A stretch of 33,065 bases of DNA from JBFKMV01 sp041629655 (lineage in GTDB: Bacteria; Acidobacteriota; Polarisedimenticolia; Polarisedimenticolales; Polarisedimenticolaceae), in the NCBI GenBank assembly GCA_041629655.1, contig JBFKMV010000036.1, positions 1 through 33,065 on the forward strand. The letters are read 5' to 3'. The position numbers were made by a program, and so were the translations under genes. The notes under the pieces are model-generated. The model was not told where the DNA came from. It did not search any database and saw nothing but the letters and a program-made list of their open reading frames with translations. Shown here piece by piece: positions 22,080 to 29,531 of this stretch; positions within the stretch are counted from its first letter, which is position 1; each line of letters begins with the position of its first letter.

Positions 22080-23812
22080 TGCCGCGCAGCGCGTGCGCGA
22101 TCGCGGCCGTGCTGGCCGTCCTGCTGCTCGGCTCGGCCGGCACCGAGATGCTCCAGCTGAGCTCCGACCTCCGGGTCCACGTGCGTCACGGCCGCGACGT
22201 CGAGCTGGAAGTGCTCGGCCGCCAGGGTGAGACCTTCGACGAGATCGCGCAGCGCGTCGCGGGCTCGGCCACGGAGTCCGCCGCGGTCCGGGCCTGGAAC
22301 CCCGGGGTCGCCTCGCCGGCGGGCGTGTGGATCCGGGTTCCGCTGGCGTTGCTGTCGCCCGAGATGCGGGCGCTGGTGCTGCGCAGCCTGTTCCCCGCCG
22401 ACCGCCTGGACGGCAGCGACTGGATCCACGTGGCGCGCTCGGGCGCGGTGCCGACCTACGGCGCGGGACTGTGGCAGGTCGCCGAGTGGTTCACCGGCCG
22501 CGGGGACAACTTCCGGCGGCTCCAGCAGGCGAACCGGCTGGCCTCCCCGGAGCTTTCCGCCGGCCGCGAGATCCGGATCCCCGCCGCGCTGCTGCACCCC
22601 GCGTTCCGGACCCACCCCCGCTCGGACGACGGGTCGCTGGAGTTCGGCTCGGACGCCGCGGGACCGTACGCCGGCTACCGGCTGCAGCCCGGCGAGGCCC
22701 TGTACTCGGCCGTGGTGGTGCGCTTCACCGGACGCAACAGCTCCGAGGACGTGACCCGGCTGGCGGAAGAGCTCTCGGCGCGCAGCGGCATCCGCGACGT
22801 GCGCGACATCCCGGCCGGGTTCCTGATCAAGATCCCGCTGGACGTGCTGGAGGCCGAGTACCTGCCGGGCGAGCATCCGCGCCGTCGTGAGGCCGAGGCG
22901 GCGGCGGCGGAGCTGGCCCGCGAGCTGGCCCGCGACCCGGTCCAGCGCACGCGCGGCGGGCTGGAGGGCGTGCTGGTGGTGCTCGACCCCGGTCACGGGG
23001 GGCGCGATCTCGGCACGATGAGCCACGGGATCTGGGAGCACGACTACGTCTACGACGTGACCTGCCGGCTCAAGCAGCGGCTCGAGCGCGAGACCGCGGC
23101 CACGGTCGTGCTGACGCTGGAGGACCAGGAGACCGGCTGCACGCCGTCCACGGGAGACAACCTGCTTGCCAACCACCAGGGCTCGGTGCTCACCACGCCG
23201 CCGTTCCTGGCGCGGGTGGAAGGCGAGGCGCGGATCGGGGTCAACCTCCGCTGGTATCTCGCCAACTCGATCTACCGCCGCGCGATGAAGAACGGCGTGG
23301 CGCCGGACCGCGTGGTGTTCCTGTCGATCCACGCCGACAGCCGGCACCCGTCGCTGCGCGGCACGATGGTCTACGTCCCGGGCGCGGCCTACCGCACCGG
23401 CCGCTATCGTCACACGTCGAAAACGTACAGCCGCTACCGCGAGGTGCGCGAGCAGAACGAGATCCGGTTCTCGTACAAGGACCGCATCCGGTCCGAGGCC
23501 GTGTCGCGCAAGCTCGCCGACTCGATCCTGACGTCGTTCCGCGGCGCGGGACTGCCGGTGCAGAAGCACCAACCGGTGCGCGACCGCGTGATCCGCGGCA
23601 AGCGGATCTGGCTGCCCGCGGTGATCCGCGCCAACGCGATCCCCTCCAAGGTGCTGATCGAACTGGTCAACCTCAGCAACTCCGAGGATGCCCGGCTGCT
23701 GGGCTCCGCCGCCGAGCGCGACCGTCTGGCCGACGGGCTGATGCTGGGGTTGTTCCACTATTTCGGCGAGCGCCCCCCCGCGCGGCCGGACGCTCCCCAG
23801 GCCGCGCGCTAG
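22079..23812 (+). CDS. N-acetylmuramoyl-L-alanine amidase (Amidase_3) with three LysM-like segments
   Basis: This exported cell-wall amidase would cut the amide bond between MurNAc and the peptide stem in the periplasm. The 577-residue protein has a hydrophobic signal (about 6-20) and three N-terminal LysM-like segments (about 46-92, 128-174 and 199-256), each ending in a similar strand: IRVPLALL, IRIPAALL, IKIPLDVL. A charged Ala/Glu/Arg linker precedes the zinc amidase domain (about 297-565). The zinc site is H306 in DPGHGG, E320 in GIWEHDYVYD and H418 in SIHADS; a late Glu in VLIELVNLSN fits the catalytic acid. The domain is longer than usual because of an insert around 355-410. The gene overlaps gatA by one base. 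Confidence 0.85.
   Translation: MPRSACAIAAVLAVLLLGSAGTEMLQLSSDLRVHVRHGRDVELEVLGRQGETFDEIAQRVAGSATESAAVRAWNPGVASPAGVWIRVPLALLSPEMRALVLRSLFPADRLDGSDWIHVARSGAVPTYGAGLWQVAEWFTGRGDNFRRLQQANRLASPELSAGREIRIPAALLHPAFRTHPRSDDGSLEFGSDAAGPYAGYRLQPGEALYSAVVVRFTGRNSSEDVTRLAEELSARSGIRDVRDIPAGFLIKIPLDVLEAEYLPGEHPRRREAEAAAAELARELARDPVQRTRGGLEGVLVVLDPGHGGRDLGTMSHGIWEHDYVYDVTCRLKQRLERETAATVVLTLEDQETGCTPSTGDNLLANHQGSVLTTPPFLARVEGEARIGVNLRWYLANSIYRRAMKNGVAPDRVVFLSIHADSRHPSLRGTMVYVPGAAYRTGRYRHTSKTYSRYREVREQNEIRFSYKDRIRSEAVSRKLADSILTSFRGAGLPVQKHQPVRDRVIRGKRIWLPAVIRANAIPSKVLIELVNLSNSEDARLLGSAAERDRLADGLMLGLFHYFGERPPARPDAPQAAR
22910..22933 (+). repeat. 12-bp perfect tandem duplication inside the amidase linker
   Basis: GAGCTGGCCCGC occurs twice back to back and encodes ELARELAR in the charged linker between the LysM-like region and the amidase domain. 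It keeps the frame, so it probably reflects slippage in a tolerant linker. Confidence 0.85.
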
Positions 23813-23823
23813 ACCCGCCACGC

Positions 23824-23848
23824 CCGCCGGCTTGACAGGTCCCGGCGG
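23824..23848 (+). terminator. Hairpin after the amidase gene, possible terminator
   Basis: CCGCCGG and CCGGCGG pair as a 7-bp stem around an 11-base loop, 11 bases after the amidase stop, followed by the T-containing CGATCCTACTTATT. The loop contains the TTGACA of the next promoter, so terminator and promoter overlap. Confidence 0.4.
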
Positions 23849-23860
23849 CGATCCTACTTA
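23832..23860 (+). promoter_or_regulatory. Candidate promoter for the FmdB-like gene
   Basis: A perfect TTGACA (23832-23837) is followed 17 bases later by TACTTA (23855-23860), a poor -10. The ribosome-binding site GGAGGAG and the start at 23886 are close behind. The -35 alone is convincing. Confidence 0.4.
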
Positions 23861-23885
23861 TTGGCGTCGCTCCGGAGGAGTCGGG

Positions 23886-24209
23886 ATGCCGATCTACGAG
23901 TATCGATGCGAGTCGTGCCAGGACGAGATCGAGGTGCTCCAGCGCCTCGACGAGCCCCCGCGACGCAAGTGCGGCGAATGCGGGGGGCGGCTCCGCAAGC
24001 TGATCTCGCGCACCTCGTTCCAGCTCAAGGGCAGCGGCTGGTACGCCCACGGCTACGGCGACAAGCCGGCCTCGTCGAACGGGTCCGGGTCGCGTCGCAA
24101 GTCGCGTCGCGCGTCCGCGAAGCCCGGCGATTCGACCGCGGCCCCGTCCTCCAAACCCGCGTCCGCTTCCGACGATTCCTCCAAGAAGACCGCCGGCGAC
24201 AACAAGTAG
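23886..24209 (+). CDS. FmdB-family zinc-ribbon protein
   Basis: The 107-residue protein opens with MPIYEYRCESC, the signature of the FmdB/CxxC putative regulatory family. Two CxxC pairs (C8/C11 and C29/C32) would bind one zinc ion within about the first 45 residues. The rest is a Ser/Lys/Ala-rich, disordered-looking tail (about 60-107) ending SKKTAGDNK, which resembles tails seen on other family members. GGAGGAG lies seven bases before the ATG. The family's exact role (transcription regulation or formamidase-linked control) is unsettled, so no function is assigned beyond zinc binding. It stands alone, 67 bases before purD, which has its own promoter. Confidence 0.85.
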   Translation: MPIYEYRCESCQDEIEVLQRLDEPPRRKCGECGGRLRKLISRTSFQLKGSGWYAHGYGDKPASSNGSGSRRKSRRASAKPGDSTAAPSSKPASASDDSSKKTAGDNK

Positions 24210-24218
24210 CGCCGCGAA

Positions 24219-24247
24219 TTGACCGGCCCCGACGCGCGTGGAATAAT
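24219..24247 (+). promoter_or_regulatory. Sigma70-like promoter for purD-purE(-mtaB)
   Basis: TTGACC (24219-24224) and AATAAT (24242-24247), 17 bases apart, each match the consensus 5/6. The start near 24254 gives a 22-base leader to purD. I see no purine-riboswitch-like fold or PurR-like palindrome in this short leader. Confidence 0.7.
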
Positions 24248-24276
24248 CGGCGCTTCCCTTCGCCGGAGCTCCAACG

Positions 24277-25575
24277 ATGCGGGTGTTGCTGATCGGAAGT
24301 GGCGGGCGCGAGGACGCACTGGCCTGGGCGCTGGGCCGCAGCGCCGCCGTCGAGCGGCTGGACTGCGCACCCGGTAACGCCGGCATGGAGCGCTACGCGC
24401 GGCGCGTCGCCATCGCGGCGACGGACGTCCCGCGCCTGGTCGCCCACGCGGCCGACGAGCGCTACGACCTCGTCGTCGTCGGTCCGGAGGCTCCGCTGGT
24501 CGCCGGTCTCGCGGACCAGCTCGGCGCGGCCGGCATCCCGGTCTTCGGGCCGTCCGCCGCGGCCGCGCGGATCGAGGGCAGCAAGGTCTTCGCCAAGGAG
24601 CTGATGCGCCGGCACGACATCCCGACCGCCGACTTCCACGTGTTCGACGAGCGCGACGATGCCGTGCGCTGGCTGCGCGGACAGGCTCCGAAAACCCGGC
24701 TGGTCGTCAAGGCCGACGGCCTGGCGGCCGGCAAGGGCGTGATCATGGCCGACGACACGGAGACCGCGGTCGCGACGGCCGAGGGCATGCTGAGCGGAGA
24801 GCTGTTCGGCGCCGCCGGCTCCCGCATCGTGGTCGAGGAGCGGCTCGAGGGGCGCGAGGCCTCGTTTTTCGTGCTCACCGACGGCGAGCGCTTCGTCGAG
24901 CTCGCGACCTGCCAGGACTACAAGCGCGCCGAGGACGGCGACCGCGGCCCGAACACGGGCGGGATGGGCACCTACTCGCCGTCGGCCTACCTCGACGAGG
25001 CCACGCGCGGCGTGCTGGTGGAGCGGGTCGTCAAGCCGACCATCGAGGGCATGGCCGCCGAGGGGTATCCGTACCGCGGCGTGCTGTACGTCGGCGTGAT
25101 GCTGACCGCGGACGGTCCGAAGGTGCTGGAGTACAACGCGCGCTTCGGCGACCCCGAGACGCAGGTCCTGATGCCGCGGCTGGACGGCGACTGGCTGGAG
25201 CTGCTGCACGCCTGCGCCACCGGGCGGCTCGCCGGCGTGACGCCGCGCTGGCGCAGCGAGGCGGCGGTGTGCGTGGTGATGGCCGCCGGGGGCTATCCCG
25301 GCTCGTACACCAAGGGCCATCCGATCGAGGGCCTCGACGAGGTGCAGCAGATGCAAGAGGTGGTCGTGTTCCACGCCGGAACCGACCGGGACGAGCGCGG
25401 CCGCATCGTCACGGCCGGCGGGCGTGTGCTGGGCGTCACCGCGCTCGGCGCCGGTCTGGCCGCCGCGCGCAGCCGCGCGTACGAGGCGGTGCCCCGGATC
25501 CGCTGGGAGGGATCGCGGTACCGCACCGACATCGCGCTGGACGCCGTCCGGCGCGAGGCCAAGGAGAATCGATGA
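24277..25575 (+). CDS. purD: Phosphoribosylamine-glycine ligase (GAR synthetase)
   Basis: PurD joins glycine to phosphoribosylamine with ATP in the second step of purine synthesis. The 432-residue protein shows the N-terminal MRVLLIGSGGREDALAW, VVGPEAPLVAGL, the ATP-grasp region with VVKADGLAAGKGV, DYKRAEDGDRGPNTGGMG, and the metal-binding EYNARFGDPETQ, all hallmarks of the family. Length and start (GGAG eight bases before the ATG) are normal. The stop overlaps the purE start by four bases (ATGA), so the two purine genes are translationally coupled. Confidence 0.97.
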   Translation: MRVLLIGSGGREDALAWALGRSAAVERLDCAPGNAGMERYARRVAIAATDVPRLVAHAADERYDLVVVGPEAPLVAGLADQLGAAGIPVFGPSAAAARIEGSKVFAKELMRRHDIPTADFHVFDERDDAVRWLRGQAPKTRLVVKADGLAAGKGVIMADDTETAVATAEGMLSGELFGAAGSRIVVEERLEGREASFFVLTDGERFVELATCQDYKRAEDGDRGPNTGGMGTYSPSAYLDEATRGVLVERVVKPTIEGMAAEGYPYRGVLYVGVMLTADGPKVLEYNARFGDPETQVLMPRLDGDWLELLHACATGRLAGVTPRWRSEAAVCVVMAAGGYPGSYTKGHPIEGLDEVQQMQEVVVFHAGTDRDERGRIVTAGGRVLGVTALGAGLAAARSRAYEAVPRIRWEGSRYRTDIALDAVRREAKENR

Positions 25576-26102
25576 TGAGCAAACCATCGCAGGCCGGGGT
25601 CGCGATCCTGATGGGCAGTGATTCGGACCTGCCCGTGCTGGCGGAGACGGTGCGGGTGCTGAAACGGCTCGAGGTGCCGTACGAGATCCACGTCGCCTCG
25701 GCCCACCGGACGCCCGAGCGCACCGCCGAGATCATCAAGGGCGCCCCGGGACGCGGGGTCCGCCTGTTCATCGCCGGAGCCGGAGCCGCCGCGCACCTGG
25801 CCGGGATGATCGCCGCCCACACCACGCTGCCGGTGCTCGGCGTACCGCTGGCCTCGAGCGAGCTGCAGGGTCTCGACGCGCTGCTGGCCACGGTGCAGAT
25901 GCCGGCGGGGATTCCGGTGGGCACGCTGGCCGTGGGCAAGGCCGGGGCGGCGAACGCGGCCTGGCTGGCGGCGGCGATCCTGGCCCTGGGCGACGAACGC
26001 CTGGCGGCCCGCCTCGCCGCCGAGCGGCGCGCGATGGCCGACAAGGTCGCGAGCAAGAACGAGTCGCTGCCGCGCAAGCTCGACTCGCTGCTCGAGGGCT
26101 GA
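25572..26102 (+). CDS. purE: N5-carboxyaminoimidazole ribonucleotide mutase
   Basis: PurE interconverts N5-CAIR and CAIR in purine synthesis. The 176-residue protein has the conserved GSDSDLP near the N-terminus, the substrate-binding SAHRTPER, FIAGAGAAAHLAGM and the late VGTLAVGKAGAANAAWLAA. SAHRTP and the N-terminal GSDSD match the bacterial class I mutase. Two adjacent ATG codons (25572 and 25575) are possible starts; AGGAG at 25562-25566 serves either. PurK, its usual partner that makes N5-CAIR, is not in the window. Confidence 0.95.
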   Translation: MMSKPSQAGVAILMGSDSDLPVLAETVRVLKRLEVPYEIHVASAHRTPERTAEIIKGAPGRGVRLFIAGAGAAAHLAGMIAAHTTLPVLGVPLASSELQGLDALLATVQMPAGIPVGTLAVGKAGAANAAWLAAAILALGDERLAARLAAERRAMADKVASKNESLPRKLDSLLEG

Positions 26103-26121
26103 CGAGCGGCCCGGGCACCCC

Positions 26122-27552
26122 GTGAGCGGCTTCCACACGATCACCCTCGGCTGCAAGCTGAACCAGTTCGACACGGCCGCGATCGAGGCCGAGCTGGCCT
26201 GCCGGGGCTACGGACGCCAGCCGGAGGTCGGGCGCGCGGCGGTCGTGGTGGTCAACACCTGTACCGTCACCGCCAAGGCGGACACCGAGGCGCGCAAGCT
26301 GATCCGCGGCGTGCGGCGCCGCAACCCGGGCTGCACGTTGCTGGTCACCGGGTGCTACGCGGAGCGGGACCCCGCTGCGCTGCGCGCCATCCCGGGCGTG
26401 GACGCGGTGTTCGGCAACCGCGACAAGCCGCGGCTGCCGGCGATCCTCGACCGGGCCGGGATCGCGAGCGGCGGCGCGGACGGCGGCGGCGCCGCGCGGG
26501 TGGCGACGCTCGACGCGCCCCGCCGCCCGCGCGACCACGGCGACCGGGGCTGCGACGCGCCGCTCGGCCTGCCCGGCGCGCTCCACTTCGGCGATCGCTC
26601 CCGCGCCTTCCTGCGCGTCCAGGAGGGCTGCGACCTGCGCTGCTCGTACTGCGTGATCCCGAGCGTCCGCGGGGCCAGCCGCTCGGTGCCGCCGCCGCTG
26701 GTGGAGGCCGCGCTGCGCTCGCTGCTCGACGCCGGGTACCGCGAGGTGGTGCTGACCGGGGTCAACACGGGGGATTACGGCAGGGACCTCCGGCCGCGGA
26801 CGAACCTCGCCGCGCTGCTGCGCCGCCTGCTCGCCGCGGCGGGACCGAACCGCATCCGGCTCAACTCGCTCGAGCCGCTGACCGTGGACGACGAGATCAT
26901 CGAGCTGCTGCGCGACGATCCGCGCCTGGCGCCGCACCTCCAGGTCCCGCTGCAGTCGGGATCCGAGACCGTGTTGCGCCTGATGCGCCGCAACTACCGG
27001 CTCGGGACGTACCTCGAGCGACTCGAGCGCGTGCGCGCGGCGGTGCCCCACGCCGGGCTCGGCGCCGACGTGATCGTCGGATTCCCCGGCGAGACCGACG
27101 ACGAGTTCGAGCGCTCCTTTCGCTTCGTCGAGCAATCGCCGCTCAACTACCTGCACGTGTTCGCGTGGTCGCCGCGACCCGGCACGCCGGCCGCGGAGCT
27201 GCCCGGGCGGGTCCATGGCGCGGTGATCCGCGAGCGCTCGCTGCGCCTGCGCCGGCTCGGTGAGGAGCTGGGCTACCGGTTCCGGCGCGGGTTCGTCGGA
27301 CGAACGCTGGACGCCGTGGTGCTCGGCGACACGCGCGCCGACGGACGCGTGCGCGCGCTGACCGGCAACTTCATCGAGGTCGGGATCGAGGACACGGCGC
27401 CCGGGCCGCGGCGCGGCGAGGCGCTGCGGGTGCGCGTGACGCACGCCGCGCGGAAGCTGACGGACGCGGTAGCGGAAGGAACGCCGCCGTGGGGCGCTCC
27501 CGCCCGCGGCCGCGGGCGGGGCGCAACGGCCCCGGAGCCGGCTCCGGGCTAG
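26122..27552 (+). CDS. mtaB: tRNA (t6A37) methylthiotransferase, MtaB-like
   Basis: This radical-SAM enzyme adds a methylthio group to the t6A base at position 37 of ANN-decoding tRNAs. The 476-residue protein has an N-terminal MTTase domain with cluster cysteines C11, C47 and C78 (LGCKLNQFD, VVNTCTV, VTGCYA), a radical-SAM domain with C170, C174 and C177 (EGCDLRCSYC), and a TRAM-like C-terminal region. LGCKLNQFD and GVNTGDYG favour MtaB over MiaB or RimO. It starts with GTG at 26122, 19 bases after purE. The final residues (GAPARGRGRGATAPEPAPG) are an odd Arg/Gly/Pro tail encoded by two DNA palindromes. The stop overlaps the stop of the convergent HU gene. Confidence 0.9.
   Translation: MSGFHTITLGCKLNQFDTAAIEAELACRGYGRQPEVGRAAVVVVNTCTVTAKADTEARKLIRGVRRRNPGCTLLVTGCYAERDPAALRAIPGVDAVFGNRDKPRLPAILDRAGIASGGADGGGAARVATLDAPRRPRDHGDRGCDAPLGLPGALHFGDRSRAFLRVQEGCDLRCSYCVIPSVRGASRSVPPPLVEAALRSLLDAGYREVVLTGVNTGDYGRDLRPRTNLAALLRRLLAAAGPNRIRLNSLEPLTVDDEIIELLRDDPRLAPHLQVPLQSGSETVLRLMRRNYRLGTYLERLERVRAAVPHAGLGADVIVGFPGETDDEFERSFRFVEQSPLNYLHVFAWSPRPGTPAAELPGRVHGAVIRERSLRLRRLGEELGYRFRRGFVGRTLDAVVLGDTRADGRVRALTGNFIEVGIEDTAPGPRRGEALRVRVTHAARKLTDAVAEGTPPWGAPARGRGRGATAPEPAPG
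27499..27520. repeat. 22-bp perfect palindrome in the 3' end of mtaB
   Basis: Eleven bases on each side of the centre at 27509/27510 pair exactly, around a core GCGGCCGC. With one bulged base (27498) the symmetry extends through flanking GCGC at 27494-27497 and 27521-27524. It is coded in frame as part of the Arg/Gly-rich tail of MtaB. Confidence 0.9.
27531..27548. repeat. 18-bp perfect palindrome abutting the shared stop codons
   Basis: CCCGGAGCCGGCTCCGGG is fully self-complementary and ends exactly at the CTAG (27549-27552) that holds both converging stop codons. With the palindrome at 27499-27520 it could end transcription from both sides; no T-run is present. Confidence 0.9.
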
Positions 27553-27833
27553 GACTGCTGGGACAGGACCAGGTCCTTCAGCGACTTCGCGACGGTGAAC
27601 TTCACCACCGTCTTGGCCGGGATGTTGATCGGCTCGCCGGTCGCGGGGTTGCGGCCGACCCGCGCCTTGCGCCGCTGGACCTTGAACTTGCCCAGGTCCT
27701 TCAGCGGGACCTCGCCGCCGCGCCGCATCTCGTTCTGTACGATCGTGGTCAGGGTCTCGAGCAACTCCTTGGCCTGCCGCTTCTCCACGTCCGCGGCGTC
27801 GGCGAAGGCCTGGATCAACTCCGTTCTGGTCAT
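27549..27833 (-). CDS. HU/IHF-family DNA-binding protein
   Basis: The 94-residue protein is a small nucleoid-associated DNA-bending protein that works as a dimer. The helical N-terminus (MTRTELIQAFADAADVEK), the family core LKDLGKFKV and the DNA-wrapping arm with GRNPATGEPINIPAK at 60-74 are clear; the P in NPATGE is the proline that inserts between base pairs. An upstream ATG at 27848 is rejected because GGGAGGAG lies six bases before the ATG at 27833. The 3' end overlaps mtaB on the other strand at the sequence CTAG, which encodes TAG on both strands. HU and IHF cannot be told apart from sequence alone here; as a single copy near aroK it most resembles HU. Confidence 0.93.
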   Translation of the reverse strand: MTRTELIQAFADAADVEKRQAKELLETLTTIVQNEMRRGGEVPLKDLGKFKVQRRKARVGRNPATGEPINIPAKTVVKFTVAKSLKDLVLSQQS

Positions 27834-27857
27834 CCTCGCTCCTCCCAAAGGTGATGC

Positions 27858-27889
27858 AAACGGGCGGGAGTTGTACCACCCCCGCCCGT
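27858..27889 (-). terminator. Rho-independent terminator after aroK
   Basis: On the minus strand ACGGGCGGG and CCCGCCCGT form a perfect 9-bp stem around a 12-base loop, followed by a short TT(T) run. It begins seven bases after the aroK stop codon and ends the rpiA-to-aroK operon. The T-run is short, so some read-through into HU is likely. Confidence 0.65.
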
Positions 27890-27899
27890 CCTAAATCAA
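27870..27899 (-). promoter_or_regulatory. Possible HU promoter overlapping the aroK terminator
   Basis: On the minus strand TTGATT (27899-27894) and TACAAC (27875-27870) are 18 bases apart, each a 4/6 match. The -35 covers the aroK stop and the -10 lies in the terminator loop. The start near 27863 would give a 30-base leader. It is weak, but no other HU promoter is visible in the 62-base gap. Confidence 0.35.
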
Positions 27900-28414
27900 C
27901 GAAAAACGCCAGGAATCCATCGCAGAACCCGCTCGGCGACCTCCTCCGGAGCCGCCCCGGAGGCGTCGACGCGCCGGTCGGCCAGCGCGTAGACCGCGCG
28001 GCGCCGTTCGAACAGGACCCGGAACCGGATCGGATCGCCGGGGTCCCACAGCGGTCGCGCCGCGTCGCGGCCGACCCGGGCGACCGCCGTCGGGAGGTCG
28101 ACGTCGAGCCACACCGACAGGCCGTGGTCCCGGATCCGCCGGCGGTTCTCCCGGGACAGGAACAACCCGCCCCCCGCGGCGACGACGAGCCCGCTCCGCG
28201 CGCTCAGCCGTTCCAGCACCGCGCGCTCCAGCTCGCGGAACCGCGGCTCGCCGGACTCCGCGAAGATCCGCGCGATCGGCCGCCCGTCCTGCCGCTCCAC
28301 CAGCCGGTCGGTATCCACCAGCTCGCGACCGGTGCGCTCCGCGACCCGCTCGCCGACGGCGCTCTTGCCCGCCCCCATGAACCCGACCAGGTAGACCGCC
28401 CGCGGAGTGCTCAT
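27896..28414 (-). CDS. aroK: Shikimate kinase
   Basis: AroK phosphorylates shikimate with ATP in aromatic amino-acid synthesis. The 172-residue protein has the P-loop GFMGAGKS at 11-18, the shikimate-binding DTD in ELVDTDRLVE, the GGG of VVAAGGGLFL and the lid arginine region RPLWDPGDP. Length is typical. The ATG at 28414 overlaps the stop of the upstream membrane-protein gene as ATGA; an open frame continues upstream but overlaps that gene. It is the last gene of the rpiA operon and is followed by a terminator. Confidence 0.95.
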   Translation of the reverse strand: MSTPRAVYLVGFMGAGKSAVGERVAERTGRELVDTDRLVERQDGRPIARIFAESGEPRFRELERAVLERLSARSGLVVAAGGGLFLSRENRRRIRDHGLSVWLDVDLPTAVARVGRDAARPLWDPGDPIRFRVLFERRRAVYALADRRVDASGAAPEEVAERVLRWIPGVFR

Positions 28415-28863
28415 GGCAGGCGATCGGCGGCGTCCGGCCGGCGGTCCAGGAACAGCTCCAGCCTCGGGCGTGACGGCCAGACCGCGCCGGCGACGAGCAG
28501 GTGCATCGCGATGCCGGTCAGCGCGGCCGGGTGACGGGAACCCCACCAGACGACCAGCCCCGACAGCGCGACCGCCTCGGATACTCCCAGCGCCAGCAGC
28601 GTGGCCCGAACGAAGGCGGCGCCGCGTTGCTCCGGCGACATCGCGGCGGCGACCCGGTCGCGCTGCGTGAGGTACAGCCGGTAGGCCGCCACCGGGACGA
28701 CGAGCCCCGCGAGCCCGACCGGCAACGTCAGCGCGCCCGCGTCGAAGGACAGCGGGGCCGCGACCGTCACGGCCAGCAGGGCCAGCGGCCCGCCGACCAG
28801 CGCCAGGGCGATCCAGCGCGCCCGCCCGAGCGCGCTCGAGCCGGGGTCGGCGGCGCGGCGCAT
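28411..28863 (-). CDS. Small four-TM membrane protein of unknown function
   Basis: I do not recognise a family for this 150-residue protein. Four hydrophobic segments are visible at about 17-37, 45-65, 86-107 and 113-130, with short charged loops (YLTQRDRVAAAMSPEQR between TM2 and TM3) and an Arg/Asp-rich C-terminus. There are no cysteines and no catalytic motif. It starts one base inside the stop of the DUF1684 gene (TGATG) with GGAG six bases before the ATG, and its own stop overlaps aroK. It is translationally coupled on both sides, and the tight coupling supports it being a real gene. Confidence 0.65.
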   Translation of the reverse strand: MRRAADPGSSALGRARWIALALVGGPLALLAVTVAAPLSFDAGALTLPVGLAGLVVPVAAYRLYLTQRDRVAAAMSPEQRGAAFVRATLLALGVSEAVALSGLVVWWGSRHPAALTGIAMHLLVAGAVWPSRPRLELFLDRRPDAADRLP

Positions 28864-29531
28864 CACGCTCCGCCGGCGTGCTTGTAGCCCCGCTCCCCCG
28901 CCTCGATCGGCGACGCCAGGCGATTGGCCGCGGGGGCGACCGGGCAGGCGAAGCGCTCCGGCGCGCCGTAGGCGCAGAACGGGTTCATGGCCAGGTTGAA
29001 GTCCAGCACCCAGCGGCCGTCGTCGAGCCGGTGCAGATCGACGTAGCGGCCCGCGGGGTAGGTCTCGCGGCCCGACGTCTCGTCGGTGAACGGCAGGAAC
29101 AGGCTGGACTCGTCGTCCAGCGGGTTGTCGAGCATGCGGTAGATCTGGAGCACCGAGACCTGCCCGTCGAGCACGAACGACAGCCAGCCGTACTTCTCGC
29201 ACGGGCGCAGCGCGCCGGCGGTGGTCGGGATCGTGAACTGCTGCCGGCTCTCGAACAGGTGGATCGGCCCGACGAAGCGCAGCTCGGGCCGGGGCGGCCA
29301 GTACTCGAGCCCCTCGAACGTCGCCAGGTCCTCGGCCAGCAGCGGCGTGTCGGCGCCCTCGCGGAACGAGCGGTCCTTGCGCGCGCGCGCCTCGAGCAGC
29401 TCCTGCTCCCAGCCGGCCGGCGGCGCTTCCGAGACCATGCGGCCGCCCGACGACGGGGTGCAGCTCGCGGGCAGCGCCAGCGCCAGCAGCGCGCAGGCGA
29501 GGATCGTGGATGACCTGATGGCTCCGTTCAT
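28863..29531 (-). CDS. DUF1684 protein, exported, probable lipoprotein
   Basis: The 222-residue protein fits the DUF1684 family, whose function is unknown. The N-terminus (1-24) is an export signal ending LPASC; C24 may be lipidated, although the -3 residue is not the usual Leu. The body shows the family's pattern: ARKDRSFREG, FEGLEYWPP, TSGRETYPAGRYVDL and the well conserved LDFNLAMNPFCAYG followed by CPVAPAANRLASPIEAGE. The ATG at 29531 overlaps the helicase stop (ATGA) and its stop overlaps the next gene by one base. The folded domain would lie in the periplasm or on the outer membrane. The operon context gives no obvious role. Confidence 0.8.
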   Translation of the reverse strand: MNGAIRSSTILACALLALALPASCTPSSGGRMVSEAPPAGWEQELLEARARKDRSFREGADTPLLAEDLATFEGLEYWPPRPELRFVGPIHLFESRQQFTIPTTAGALRPCEKYGWLSFVLDGQVSVLQIYRMLDNPLDDESSLFLPFTDETSGRETYPAGRYVDLHRLDDGRWVLDFNLAMNPFCAYGAPERFACPVAPAANRLASPIEAGERGYKHAGGA

